Made by a program: the position numbers and the translations under genes. This document shows, one piece after another, positions 1 to 8,043 of a stretch of 64,000 nucleotides of DNA. The notes beneath the pieces were generated by a model. That model was not told where the DNA came from and searched no databases. It saw nothing but the letters and a program-made list of their open reading frames with translations. Source of the DNA: Secundilactobacillus folii. GTDB taxonomy: Bacteria; Bacillota; Bacilli; Lactobacillales; Lactobacillaceae. Numbering within the stretch: position 1 is the first letter of the stretch; each line of letters starts with the position of its first letter. The DNA lies in the NCBI RefSeq assembly GCF_009720675.1, contig NZ_WNJO01000005.1:1-64000 (forward strand), in the 5' to 3' direction.

Positions 1-140
1 TGGCGAGCGCGTTTCAGCTATGAGGCCAAAGAGCGCTGAAAATACGACTGAGTTGGCCATTGAAAGCAGTGCTTTGAACTTGGGATATCCGTCTTATTGA
101 TTTACGCGGCCGGGCGCTGTTTTGGCGAGCGCGTTTCAGC
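1..140. repeat. Hairpin-type intergenic repeat (edge of a possible array)
   Basis: The 18-mer TGGCGAGCGCGTTTCAGC occurs at 1-18 and again at 123-140. Between the copies the sequence can fold: CCAAA (26-30) and AGCGC (32-36) pair with GCGCT (114-118) and TTTGG (121-125). The second copy of the 18-mer overlaps the end of the stem, so this looks like one complete unit of about 122 bp preceded by the tail of another unit outside the window. No gene covers it. Its layout (CCAAA/TTTGG outer stem, then a conserved tail) resembles the array at 23683-24053, but the sequences differ. Confidence 0.6.
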
Positions 141-253
141 AAAGATGCCACCTTCAAATCGAATTTTTAAGCCTTCTAAATGCAATACTCATCTTTAAAA
201 TAGTAAAATAACGGTAGAGAAAGTTAACTTTTCCTAAATCACGAATAAACCCC

Positions 254-282
254 TTGCTGAATTTCAAAATTCAATCTATACT
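254..282 (+). promoter_or_regulatory. Promoter of the DUF454-like gene
   Basis: TTGCTG (254-259), a 17-bp spacer and TATACT (277-282) lie 31 bp before the start codon. The spacing is ideal for the housekeeping sigma factor. Confidence 0.6.
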
Positions 283-313
283 ACTTTAAAATTAAACGAA
301 AGGGATGAATGAC

Positions 314-544
314 ATGCAATTTATACTTACGCGGTTACTATGGTCTTCGCTGACATTTACAGGGTTTGTTGGCGCCATTATTGGTTTTGCCTTGCCAATC
401 ATCCCAGGAATTCCGTTTTTAATTCTGATGATTTATAGTTTGAAAAAACTCTCACCGGCTTTCCATCGCTGGTTGAGTCGTACGCGGTTCGCGGAATGGT
501 TAAAGAAACATCAGCCGACTTTAGCAAAATGGCTGGTTAGTTAA
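314..544 (+). CDS. Small DUF454-like membrane protein
   Basis: This 76-residue protein has a hydrophobic first half. A segment around residues 8-45 contains GFVGAIIGFALPIIPGIPF, followed by a basic tail with FHRWLSRTRF. The pattern of a Pro-rich LPxxPxxPFL segment followed by a cytosolic FHRWL is typical of the DUF454 (YbaN) inner-membrane family, though this copy is short. ATG 314 is preferred to ATG 305 because AAAGGG ends 9 nt before 314 and directly abuts 305. It is a single gene between its own promoter and a terminator. The function of the family is unknown. Confidence 0.6.
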   Translation: MQFILTRLLWSSLTFTGFVGAIIGFALPIIPGIPFLILMIYSLKKLSPAFHRWLSRTRFAEWLKKHQPTLAKWLVS

Positions 545-549
545 ACAGT

Positions 550-589
550 AAGAAGGTGTGACGCATTCTTAGCGGTCACACCTTCTTTG
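550..589. terminator. Bidirectional terminator between convergent genes
   Basis: AAGAAGGTGTGAC (550-562) pairs perfectly with GTCACACCTTCTT (575-587). T-rich or A-rich flanks allow it to end both the small membrane protein gene and lplA. Confidence 0.85.
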
Positions 590-595
590 TCTAAA

Positions 596-1651
596 CTATT
601 TTTTAACCTGAAACTTCTCCGGCTGTAGCAACATCGTCGTAAAATCACCTGGCGTCATCCAGGGCAGTACCTGGCTGATTAAGCCCGATTCAAATGCAGT
701 TACAAGGTCAGATTCAGTCATTGGCGTACCAACAAGCTGATCTTCAGCGTCGGAGATGTTTTGGACCTTCGTAAAGAAATCGCCATACAGCGTAAAATGG
801 GCTAATTTATCATCGACAACATCAAAGTTAAATGAGACGGTCCCCTGGTCAAAGTGATGGCTAACATAGTGCTCATAGTGCGGACGCTTGCCGTAGTTCC
901 AATCATCATTGCCATAGCGAGTCTTAACTAACTCGTCAATTGCAGCCCAGTCGGCGTCACTTAAATGCATTAACGGAATGTCGGCCACTGATTTGACGTT
1001 AAAAATGTTGAGTAACCAGCGTTGGGTGAACTCTGCGACGGTAATCTGCTTGTACTTATCAGGCAGGGCAGCTCGAACGTCTAAGATGCGGCTTTTGACG
1101 GATGAAAAGCCCTTCGAAGTGTATTTTGAACGGAGTGGTGTCAGCACCTTACCAGCCGTTTCAGTATCGACATCGAACAGTAACGTGCCACCAAGCGAAA
1201 AGCGGTTCTTCATTTGAAATGCAGCCATGCCGGACACCTTTTGCCCGGCAATCGTAATATCGTTTCGCCCACTGACACCCACGTCTTCAATCCCTAACTC
1301 CTTCAACGTTTTCACTAGCGGGGCGGCATAGTGTTTAAAATCTAACCAATAGTGCTGATCCTGGGGTTCCATAACGTGGAACATATAGACAAAGTTTCCC
1401 ATGTCTGTGTAAACCGCACCGCCACCAGCCGCACGGCGAAGAAGACCAATGTGATGACGCCGCAGATAGTCTAAATCGACCTCAAGGTAAACGTCTTGAT
1501 ATTTACCAACCACGACTGTTGCTTCATTACGCGCCAGAAATAAGGTGTTTTCGCTGAACGGATTATTCATGGTTAAGTACGAACTGATAGCTTCAACTGT
1601 TGGGGCATCGGTGACGACTTTCCCATTTCTTGAAATGTCTAATAATTTCAT
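596..1651 (-). CDS. lplA: Lipoate-protein ligase A
   Basis: This 351-residue cytosolic enzyme activates lipoate with ATP and attaches it to lysines of 2-oxoacid dehydrogenase and glycine cleavage proteins. It shows the hallmark RRAAGGGAVYTDMGNFVYMF loop near residue 70 and GRNDITIAGQKVSGMA, whose lysine is the expected catalytic one. Its length is that of the two-domain LplA with a C-terminal accessory domain. Longer upstream ATGs exist, but ATG 1651 has GGAGGC 7 nt upstream and the longer frame would run into the terminator of the neighbouring lox gene. No dehydrogenase complex is encoded nearby. Confidence 0.88.
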   Translation of the reverse strand: MKLLDISRNGKVVTDAPTVEAISSYLTMNNPFSENTLFLARNEATVVVGKYQDVYLEVDLDYLRRHHIGLLRRAAGGGAVYTDMGNFVYMFHVMEPQDQHYWLDFKHYAAPLVKTLKELGIEDVGVSGRNDITIAGQKVSGMAAFQMKNRFSLGGTLLFDVDTETAGKVLTPLRSKYTSKGFSSVKSRILDVRAALPDKYKQITVAEFTQRWLLNIFNVKSVADIPLMHLSDADWAAIDELVKTRYGNDDWNYGKRPHYEHYVSHHFDQGTVSFNFDVVDDKLAHFTLYGDFFTKVQNISDAEDQLVGTPMTESDLVTAFESGLISQVLPWMTPGDFTTMLLQPEKFQVKK

Positions 1652-1725
1652 TTGCTTGCCTCCAAAGTAATTTGACTCGATTATATCGCCTGACTGGTGG
1701 CAAGGGATAATGAAAAGATTTGGTA

Positions 1726-1757
1726 CCAAAAAAGGCGCTCTGTAAAGAGCGTCTTTT
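1726..1757 (-). terminator. Terminator of lox
   Basis: On the minus strand AAAAGACGCTCT and AGAGCGCCTTTT form a stem around a 4-nt loop, followed by a T run, just after the lox stop codon. Confidence 0.75.
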
Positions 1758-1775
1758 GTACTTTTATAAATACAA

Positions 1776-2885
1776 TTAATAGTGAATGTTTAACAGTTCC
1801 GTTTTCTTAATATCATCAACCGTCTTCGTGCCAGCTAGTTGCATGATGATCTTCAGTTCATTATTCAAATGTTCAAAAACGGAGAAGACACCATCAGCGC
1901 CACCTAAAGCAAGGCCATAGATTGCGGGACGACCGATTCCAACTAGGTCAGCACCAAGCGCAATTGCCTTGAAGACATCTGAGCCGCGGCGAACACCAGA
2001 ATCAAAGAGTACTGGTACTTGACCGTTAACTGCTTTTGCGACACTCTCTAAAACATCAAAACTGGCAGGTCCACCGTTCAATTGACGGCCACCATGGTTA
2101 GAAACGTACACCCCAGCTGCACCAGCACCAATCGCATAAGCGGCGTCTTCTGGAGATTCGATTCCTTTGACGATCACTGGCAAATCAGAGTAATCAATGA
2201 TCCGTTTAACGTCTGCCGGACCAATTTTTTGAGCTGCAGCGGCGTAAATTTCAGAGATGCCTTTACCTTCGCCATCGCCCTCACTGAATTTGATCAAATT
2301 AGCCATTGGGATTGGGAACTGGAACTGATTGATGATATCAGCTTCACGGTAACCCCCGACCGTGGCATCAACCGTTAAGATAATGGCTTTCATACCAGCC
2401 TGCTTTGCTTCATCCAGCAGTGATTTATTGAAATCCCAATCCTTGCTCATGTAGAGTTGGAAGAATTGCGGTGCGCCTTCGCCACCAGCTGCGGTGTCAG
2501 CAATTGAAGTTGACGAATAGGTACTTTGTGCCATCAAGCCACCAGCCTTGGCCACGCCCTTGGCAGTGTCAACTTCACCCTTGGCATGTGCTAAGCCCTG
2601 GGCAGCAGTGGGCGCCATAAAAATGGGGGTCTTTAAGTCGAGACCGAAGACGTTGGTGTTTGTCTGTGGATCTTCCATGTCACTCAATGACTTAGGCACG
2701 ATTTGACGGTGAGTAAATGCCGTTCGGTTCGCCTTCAAAGTCCATTCGTCTTCGGACCCACTGGAAATATAGCCAAAGCCGCCAGTTGGAATAATCTTCT
2801 TAGCCTCAGCTTCTAACTCGGTCAAATTCAAAATATTTAAAATTTTTTCGTTTTCCTGTTGCTCGTAACCATTTGTCATTACCAT
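1776..2885 (-). CDS. lox: Lactate oxidase / FMN-dependent alpha-hydroxy acid oxidase
   Basis: This 369-residue FMN TIM-barrel enzyme of the glycolate/lactate oxidase family would oxidise L-lactate to pyruvate with oxygen, releasing H2O2. Visible motifs are LTVDATVGGYREADI, the active-site segment SNHGGRQLNGGPASFDVL with catalytic His and Arg, and the phosphate-binding end DSGVRRGSDVFKAIALGAD. ATG 2885 is chosen over ATG 2906 and 2879 because GGAGGC lies 7 nt upstream. Lactate oxidase fits best because YREADI and the N-terminal YISSGSEDEWTLKAN match that subgroup. A related hydroxyacid oxidase activity cannot be excluded. Its promoter holds a perfect palindrome (2931-2949). Confidence 0.85.
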   Translation of the reverse strand: MVMTNGYEQQENEKILNILNLTELEAEAKKIIPTGGFGYISSGSEDEWTLKANRTAFTHRQIVPKSLSDMEDPQTNTNVFGLDLKTPIFMAPTAAQGLAHAKGEVDTAKGVAKAGGLMAQSTYSSTSIADTAAGGEGAPQFFQLYMSKDWDFNKSLLDEAKQAGMKAIILTVDATVGGYREADIINQFQFPIPMANLIKFSEGDGEGKGISEIYAAAAQKIGPADVKRIIDYSDLPVIVKGIESPEDAAYAIGAGAAGVYVSNHGGRQLNGGPASFDVLESVAKAVNGQVPVLFDSGVRRGSDVFKAIALGADLVGIGRPAIYGLALGGADGVFSVFEHLNNELKIIMQLAGTKTVDDIKKTELLNIHY

Positions 2886-2926
2886 AATCTTTGCCTCCAA
2901 GATCAATAATTTAATTGAATAAATAG

Positions 2927-2955
2927 AGTGTACTTACTTTTTGTAAGTAAATCAA
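2927..2955 (-). promoter_or_regulatory. lox promoter with an operator filling the spacer
   Basis: On the minus strand TTGATT (2955-2950), a 17-bp spacer and TACACT (2932-2927) form the promoter. A perfect palindrome TACTTAC-TTTTT-GTAAGTA (2931-2949) occupies the spacer and part of the -10 box, so a bound dimer would block or remodel RNA polymerase binding. The regulator is unknown. Confidence 0.6.
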
Positions 2956-3005
2956 GGATAAAGTTTCAAACGTGCTCACCCAAAACGTCCGTAGAGGGAT
3001 GGTAA

Positions 3006-3053
3006 CTAAAAAACGCTAGCTTCCAACAGTATTGCAACTGGGAATCTAGCGTT
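3006..3053 (-). terminator. Terminator after the DUF2252 gene
   Basis: On the minus strand AACGCTAGATTCC (3053-3041) pairs with GGAAGCTAGCGTT (3024-3012) with one mismatch, followed by a run of six Ts. Confidence 0.8.
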
Positions 3054-3114
3054 ATTTTAACTTAACTGATTGGCTTTAGCAGGAATAACGCCCACGGATT
3101 TTAGTGTGTAAGTC

Positions 3115-4470
3115 CTAGAGACGGTATTTTTTAAATGCAGCGTAGTCCTTATCGACTTGATCAGCATAGGCGGTGGTCCAGTTCTGAATGGCTTTACCAA
3201 ACGATTCAGAATGGCCAAGGTAACCTAAAATAACACCGGCAGTAGGGCTTTGTGCATGACTGATACCTAGGACCCACGCACAGGTATTAGCGTAAGCTTC
3301 GAACTGATCCCAATCCAAGTCAGCTAGTTCAACTGAAGCTTTCATATCACGAAATTGGCGTACGTAATAGCTGCGGTCAGTGGTCGCAAAGTAGCCGAGA
3401 AAGGGGTCAGACGCCGACTGCATGATCTTTTGACAATCAACGATTCGTTTGCCTTCATTTTTTTCAAATTGAGCGTTGTGGACGTCAAGTTTATCGGCTA
3501 ATTGACGGTGGGGCAGCGCTTCTTTGATCTGCAAAACTAGGTGTGAGCCGTCAGTGCTAGTCAGCAGTACCAAATAACAGCGGGAACCAAAGCTGCCGAC
3601 ACCGACACTGTGGCGAACGATGTCGGTGACGCTGAATTGCGATAGCATCAGATTCACGTCGGTTGCCAAGGTTCGGCGGTAATCTTCCAAATATTCGCTG
3701 ATCCCTTCAGTGACATTATCTTCAACGTGACGGGTGCGCGGGGCGTTTTCTTTAAATGCAGTCTGGCCCTTACTATCAGTAACCGTAAACTTTCGAACGA
3801 CCTGTTCTGAGTCTCTTTTACCAGCCTTATTAAGAAACTTCTTTAGCTTTTCAGTATGCAGTTCCTGACTCGGCATCGAATTTAGCACCGTTTCCACGTT
3901 GTTCACCGGATAAAAACGGTTCAACGCAGAACGTTCAAACATGTTTCGCAGACTTTGCTGGTAGGTTTGACCAAGCTTTTGAATCAGCTCAGCTAATTGT
4001 GTTTCGTTAAAGTCGTGCTCGCGACCGGCCAACAACGCACTGACCGCTAGCCGTTTGATGTCCCATTCAAAGGGGTTAATGCCGGCTTCATCAAAATCGT
4101 TTAAATCAAATAAGAGGTGGCGCTCAGGTGACCCGAAGAAACCAAAATTACCAATGTGCGCATCACCACAGATCACCGCGTGAATTGGTGAATTGGCTTG
4201 ATGGGCAAGGTCATATTCCATTAATTCGGCGGTGCCACGATAAAAGGTAAAACTGGACTGGCTCATACGCTGAGTCCGTTCGGCTAATAGTTCCGGAATC
4301 AGGATGGCACGGACCTGATCCATTAGGCGATTAGGATCCCGGTCTGTGGGCTTAAACTGGCCTAATTTCTTGAACGAAAAGGCATCTCGCAACTGTTTGC
4401 CAATTTTACGCTGCTGTTTCAGTGACTCAGTCACAATTAACTGACTGAAATTAAATGGTTTAACACTCAT
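3115..4470 (-). CDS. DUF2252 family protein
   Basis: The protein has 451 residues and belongs to the uncharacterised DUF2252 family, which looks distantly kinase-like. Recognisable segments are RTQRMSQSSFTFYRGTAELM, the strongly conserved CGDAHIGNFGFFGSPE, and DLNDFDEAGINPFEWDIKRL, followed by a late IQNWTTAYADQVDKDY. The HxxN and DxND patterns resemble the catalytic and metal-binding loops of aminoglycoside phosphotransferase-like kinases (inference). GGGGGAG lies 9 nt before ATG 4470. It stands alone, divergent from pgcA, with its own terminator. Substrate and role are unknown. Confidence 0.8.
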   Translation of the reverse strand: MSVKPFNFSQLIVTESLKQQRKIGKQLRDAFSFKKLGQFKPTDRDPNRLMDQVRAILIPELLAERTQRMSQSSFTFYRGTAELMEYDLAHQANSPIHAVICGDAHIGNFGFFGSPERHLLFDLNDFDEAGINPFEWDIKRLAVSALLAGREHDFNETQLAELIQKLGQTYQQSLRNMFERSALNRFYPVNNVETVLNSMPSQELHTEKLKKFLNKAGKRDSEQVVRKFTVTDSKGQTAFKENAPRTRHVEDNVTEGISEYLEDYRRTLATDVNLMLSQFSVTDIVRHSVGVGSFGSRCYLVLLTSTDGSHLVLQIKEALPHRQLADKLDVHNAQFEKNEGKRIVDCQKIMQSASDPFLGYFATTDRSYYVRQFRDMKASVELADLDWDQFEAYANTCAWVLGISHAQSPTAGVILGYLGHSESFGKAIQNWTTAYADQVDKDYAAFKKYRL

Positions 4471-4640
4471 GCTGTTAACTCCCCCTTAGTCCTTAAATCA
4501 TTGCCCTTAGTTTACCACTTGTTGGAACTCCGAGCTCTGAGCAGGTGGTGGCCGAAGCTATGCTTGTGCATTTTATAAATTGAAAATGCAGTCTAGATGG
4601 AAAAATGCTAAAATGAAAAAGGCAAAGATTGCGAGAGATA

Positions 4641-4683
4641 TTTAGTAAAATTTTTACTCATTTTCCGGCTTTCGCGTTATACT
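4641..4683 (+). promoter_or_regulatory. pgcA promoter with candidate GalR operator
   Basis: The near-palindrome TTAGTAAAATTTTTACTC (4642-4659) covers the -35 region of a promoter whose -10 box is TATACT (4678-4683). Fourteen of its bases, TAGTAAAATTTTTA, recur exactly at 6745-6758 in the galK promoter. The shared site suggests common control by the LacI-family regulator encoded at the end of the gal operon. Confidence 0.6.
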
Positions 4684-4736
4684 GAAAGCGGATGTGAAAC
4701 GTTGAATACAAAATAATTAAGGGGAGTGGCGATGCA

Positions 4737-6464
4737 ATGACTTGGCAAGATAACTATCAAGTTTGGAAGAACTATCAGGATTTAGACCCAACCTTAGCAC
4801 GTGAATTAGCAGATATGGCAGGCGATAACGAAGCGCTGGAGAATGCCTTTACGAAACCGATGGCGTTTGGAACTGCAGGAATGCGGGGCTTGATTGGTCC
4901 CGGTATTGGTCAGATGAACGTCTACACAGTGGGTGCAGCAGCGGAAGGTTTAGCTCGCTTTATGGACACTTTGGCGGACACTGATAAACTGCGCGGTGTT
5001 GCCATCAGCTTTGATTCTCGTTATCAATCACGGGAATTTGCTCACCATTCAGCTCAAGTTCTTGGTGCGCACGGGATTCCAAGCTTCGTTTTCGATGACA
5101 TTCGGCCTACGCCTGAACTGTCATTTGCCGTTCGACACTTGCACACCTACGCTGGGATCATGATCACAGCTAGCCATAACCCTAAGCTGTATAACGGCTT
5201 CAAGATCTACGGACCAGATGGTGGTCAAATGCCGCCAGTCGCTGCTGATAAGATTACGGAATACGTCCGCAGTATCGATAATATGTTCACTGTGAAGAGT
5301 GTGCCGGAGCAAAAGTTACGGCAGCGAAATCTCGTTCGCATTATCGGTGAAGATGTAGATGAGGATTATCTGGCTGGTGTCAAGGCGGTTTCTGTTAATC
5401 CTAAGCTGGTTGACGAAGTTGGCAAGAACATGACCCTGATCTATACGCCACTTCATGGTACTGGCCGGGTGATTGGGTATCGGGCTTTGAAGGATGCCGG
5501 GTATGATAAATTCACGATGGTCAAGGAACAGGCGATTGCTGACCCTGAATTTCCAACGGTCACCCATCCCAATCCGGAATTTCCAGAGGCTTTCAACATG
5601 GCCATCAAGCTGGGTAAAAAAGAGGGTGCCGATCTACTAGTGGCAACCGACCCTGATGCGGATCGCCTTGGTGCGGCTGTCCGGATGCCAAGTGGCGACT
5701 ACCAGCTCATGACCGGAAACCAAATTGCTTCAGTCCTGTTGAACTACATTTTGCAGGCTAAAAAGGATGCTGGTCAGCTACCTGCTGACGGCATGGTAGT
5801 GAAGTCAATTGTTTCCACTGAACTCGCCACTAAGATTGCAGAACACTTTGGCGTAAAAATGACGAATGTTTTGACCGGCTTCAAGTATATTGCAGAGCAG
5901 ATCAAACTAGCTGAAGAAAACCATGACCATACCTTCCTGTTTGGTTTTGAAGAGAGTTTTGGTTATCTGATCAACCCGTTCGTTCGGGATAAGGATGCCA
6001 TTCAATCAACGATTTTGCTGGCTGAAGTGGCGGCTTACTACAAACAGCGGGGGCTGACGCTGTACGATGGTATTCAGCAGCTTTACAAGACGTACGGCTA
6101 CTTCAAGGAAAAGACGACGGCTAAGGAATTCCCAGGCGTTGATGGTGCTGATAAGATGGCAGCCATCATGAAGGGGCTCCGTGATAATCGCCCAACTGAA
6201 TTTGCCGGAACCAAGGTTGAAACCGTGGATGATTATCAGACCCAGGTCGCAACCCATGCGGATGGCAGCACGGATAAGTTAACGCTACCAAGTTCGAACG
6301 TGTTGAAATACTGGTTGGTCGATGGGACTTGGATCGCAGTTCGCCCATCCGGGACGGAACCTAAGATCAAGTTTTACATTGGGACAAATGGTAAAACGGA
6401 TGCTGAAGCTAGCCAGAAGCTTGACGATTTTGAAAACGCGTTGAGTGCCTGGGTGAAAGATTAG
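4737..6464 (+). CDS. pgcA: Phosphoglucomutase (alpha-D-phosphohexomutase family)
   Basis: This 575-residue cytosolic enzyme interconverts glucose-1-phosphate and glucose-6-phosphate, joining the Leloir pathway to glycolysis and to UDP-glucose supply. It shows the catalytic phosphoserine loop TASHNP (residues 144-149), the metal-binding loop DPDADRLG near residue 306, the sugar-binding FGFEESFGY, and the C-terminal phosphate-binding RPSGTEPKIKFY. The length is typical of Firmicute PgcA/Pgm2-type enzymes. The start ATG 4737 has GGGGAG upstream; a preceding ATG CAA TGA gives a two-codon minicistron. The GalR-like site upstream links it to galactose use. Confidence 0.9.
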   Translation: MTWQDNYQVWKNYQDLDPTLARELADMAGDNEALENAFTKPMAFGTAGMRGLIGPGIGQMNVYTVGAAAEGLARFMDTLADTDKLRGVAISFDSRYQSREFAHHSAQVLGAHGIPSFVFDDIRPTPELSFAVRHLHTYAGIMITASHNPKLYNGFKIYGPDGGQMPPVAADKITEYVRSIDNMFTVKSVPEQKLRQRNLVRIIGEDVDEDYLAGVKAVSVNPKLVDEVGKNMTLIYTPLHGTGRVIGYRALKDAGYDKFTMVKEQAIADPEFPTVTHPNPEFPEAFNMAIKLGKKEGADLLVATDPDADRLGAAVRMPSGDYQLMTGNQIASVLLNYILQAKKDAGQLPADGMVVKSIVSTELATKIAEHFGVKMTNVLTGFKYIAEQIKLAEENHDHTFLFGFEESFGYLINPFVRDKDAIQSTILLAEVAAYYKQRGLTLYDGIQQLYKTYGYFKEKTTAKEFPGVDGADKMAAIMKGLRDNRPTEFAGTKVETVDDYQTQVATHADGSTDKLTLPSSNVLKYWLVDGTWIAVRPSGTEPKIKFYIGTNGKTDAEASQKLDDFENALSAWVKD

Positions 6465-6500
6465 TTTTTAAAGCTTGTATCAATCATCAAAGAAAATGCT

Positions 6501-6539
6501 AAGTAGGTGGCCGCCTGATTTGGGGTGCCACCTACTTTT
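6501..6539 (+). terminator. Terminator of pgcA
   Basis: AAGTAGGTGGC (6501-6511) pairs perfectly with GCCACCTACTT (6527-6537), followed by Ts. It can also work on the other strand. Confidence 0.85.
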
Positions 6540-6688
6540 CGTTATCAGCAATCATCTGAATTTCTTGGTAGGCTCATGGTGCGACTTGTTTCCGCTCTGG
6601 ATTGCGAACTACGTTTGTTATATTTTGATCAGAATTGCCGTTTTGTCGTCTCCTTTTTGAGTGTGCTCAAAGCCTGATTTTACGTAAA

Positions 6689-6702
6689 AGAAAACGATTA
6701 CA
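6689..6702 (+). promoter_or_regulatory. cre-like site upstream of galK (CcpA)
   Basis: AGAAAACGATTACA matches the catabolite-responsive element pattern TGNAANCGNWNNCW except for its first base. It ends 8 bp before the galK -35 box. Confidence 0.5.
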
Positions 6703-6710
6703 TTTCTTGA

Positions 6711-6739
6711 TTGACAAGCCAACTGATTTAGGTTATCTT
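6711..6739 (+). promoter_or_regulatory. galKETR promoter
   Basis: A perfect TTGACA (6711-6716), a 17-bp spacer and TATCTT (6734-6739) precede galK by 42 bp. Confidence 0.75.
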
Positions 6740-6744
6740 AAAGG

Positions 6745-6764
6745 TAGTAAAATTTTTAGTAAAA
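6745..6764 (+). promoter_or_regulatory. Candidate GalR operator at the galK transcription start
   Basis: TAGTAAAATTTTTAGTAAAA begins about where transcription should start. Its first 14 bases are identical to the pgcA promoter site. A repressor here would block initiation or early elongation. Confidence 0.55.
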
Positions 6765-6781
6765 ATAACGGAGGCCTGATC

Positions 6782-7954
6782 ATGGATTATCAAAGTTTAA
6801 AGGATGAATTTAACACGGCATTTGGCTATCAAGGTGAGCGCGTATACTTTTCACCTGGCCGGATCAATTTAATTGGTGAGCATACTGATTATAACGGCGG
6901 CAACGTGTTCCCATGTGCCATCAGTATGGGAACCTATGGTGTTTACGCACCGCGCGATGATAACCAAGTTCGTGTCTATTCCGCAAACTTACCAGACGCC
7001 GGCATCATCACCTATCAAATCGACCAACTGGCGTTTGATAAGAATGATAGCTGGGTCAAGTTCCCTAAGGGTGTGATGTACGAAATGGCTAAGCAGGGCA
7101 AGACCATTGATCACGGGTTCGATTTGTTTGTTCACGGTGATCTGCCAGACGCTTCAGGTCTCTCATCATCCGCTTCAATCGAATTACTGATTGGAAACAT
7201 CTTAAACCAAGAGTTTAACTGGGGCGTTGACCAGTTGACGCTGGTTAAAAATGGTCAAGCAGTTGAAAACGACTACCTCGGTCTAAACACTGGTATCATG
7301 GACCAGTTCGCAATCGGCATGGGCAAGAAAGACCAAGCTGTTTTGCTGGATACTAACACCTTAAAGTACGAGTACGTACCCGTTGAATTAGGCGATAACG
7401 TGGTGGTTATCATGAACACCAACAAGCGTCGTGAGTTAACTGATTCGAAGTACAACGAGCGCCGTGCTGAGTGTGAAAAAGCCTTAGCCCTGATTCAAAA
7501 GGGTGGCGTTGACGTCAAAACGTTGGGCGACCTGTCACAAGAGGAATTCGATAAGGACGCCTACCTCATCAACGATGATACGTTGATCAAGCGTGCCCGT
7601 CATGCCGTCATTGAAAATCAACGGACATTGCGTGCCAAGAAAGCTTTGACTGAGGGCCAACTAGATGAATTTGGCAAACTCGTCAACGCTTCTCATGTCT
7701 CACTTCACTACGATTATGAAGTCACTGGTAAGGAGCTGGATACCTTAGCTGAAACCGCTTGGAAACAACCCGGTGTGCTGGGTGCCCGGATGACCGGTGC
7801 CGGCTTCGGTGGCTGTGCGATCGCAATCGTTAACAAGGCTAACGTTGATGACTTCATCAAAAACGTCGGTGATGTTTATAAGAAGGAGATCGGTTATGCC
7901 GCAAGCTTCTACGTTGCCAACATTGCCGATGGTCCCCGTCAGATTACAGCTTAA
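6782..7954 (+). CDS. galK: Galactokinase
   Basis: This 390-residue GHMP-family kinase phosphorylates galactose to galactose-1-phosphate with ATP, the first step of the Leloir pathway. It shows the galactokinase signature PGRINLIGEHTDYNGG (residues 25-40), the ATP-binding loop DLPDASGLSSSASIELL near residue 121, and the C-terminal GARMTGAGFGGCAI. The longer frame to 6635 is rejected because GGAGG at 6770-6774 sits 7 nt before ATG 6782. It is the first gene of galKETR, followed by galE after 89 bp. Control probably combines GalR and CcpA, as judged from the sites upstream. Confidence 0.95.
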   Translation: MDYQSLKDEFNTAFGYQGERVYFSPGRINLIGEHTDYNGGNVFPCAISMGTYGVYAPRDDNQVRVYSANLPDAGIITYQIDQLAFDKNDSWVKFPKGVMYEMAKQGKTIDHGFDLFVHGDLPDASGLSSSASIELLIGNILNQEFNWGVDQLTLVKNGQAVENDYLGLNTGIMDQFAIGMGKKDQAVLLDTNTLKYEYVPVELGDNVVVIMNTNKRRELTDSKYNERRAECEKALALIQKGGVDVKTLGDLSQEEFDKDAYLINDDTLIKRARHAVIENQRTLRAKKALTEGQLDEFGKLVNASHVSLHYDYEVTGKELDTLAETAWKQPGVLGARMTGAGFGGCAIAIVNKANVDDFIKNVGDVYKKEIGYAASFYVANIADGPRQITA

Positions 7955-8043
7955 TCTTGATCGTTTTACGAAGCGCAACGCAACTTATCTTGCAGAGCGC
8001 TTTTATATCGCAGTTTGAAAGAGAAAATAGGAGGTAACAGAAT

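Noticed and set aside
4690-4705. cre site before pgcA
   Set aside because: TGAAACGTTGAA has the wrong spacing between the conserved TG, AA and CG for a CcpA site.
6475-6660. 61-codon frame between pgcA and galK
   Set aside because: It runs through the pgcA terminator and has no ribosome site.
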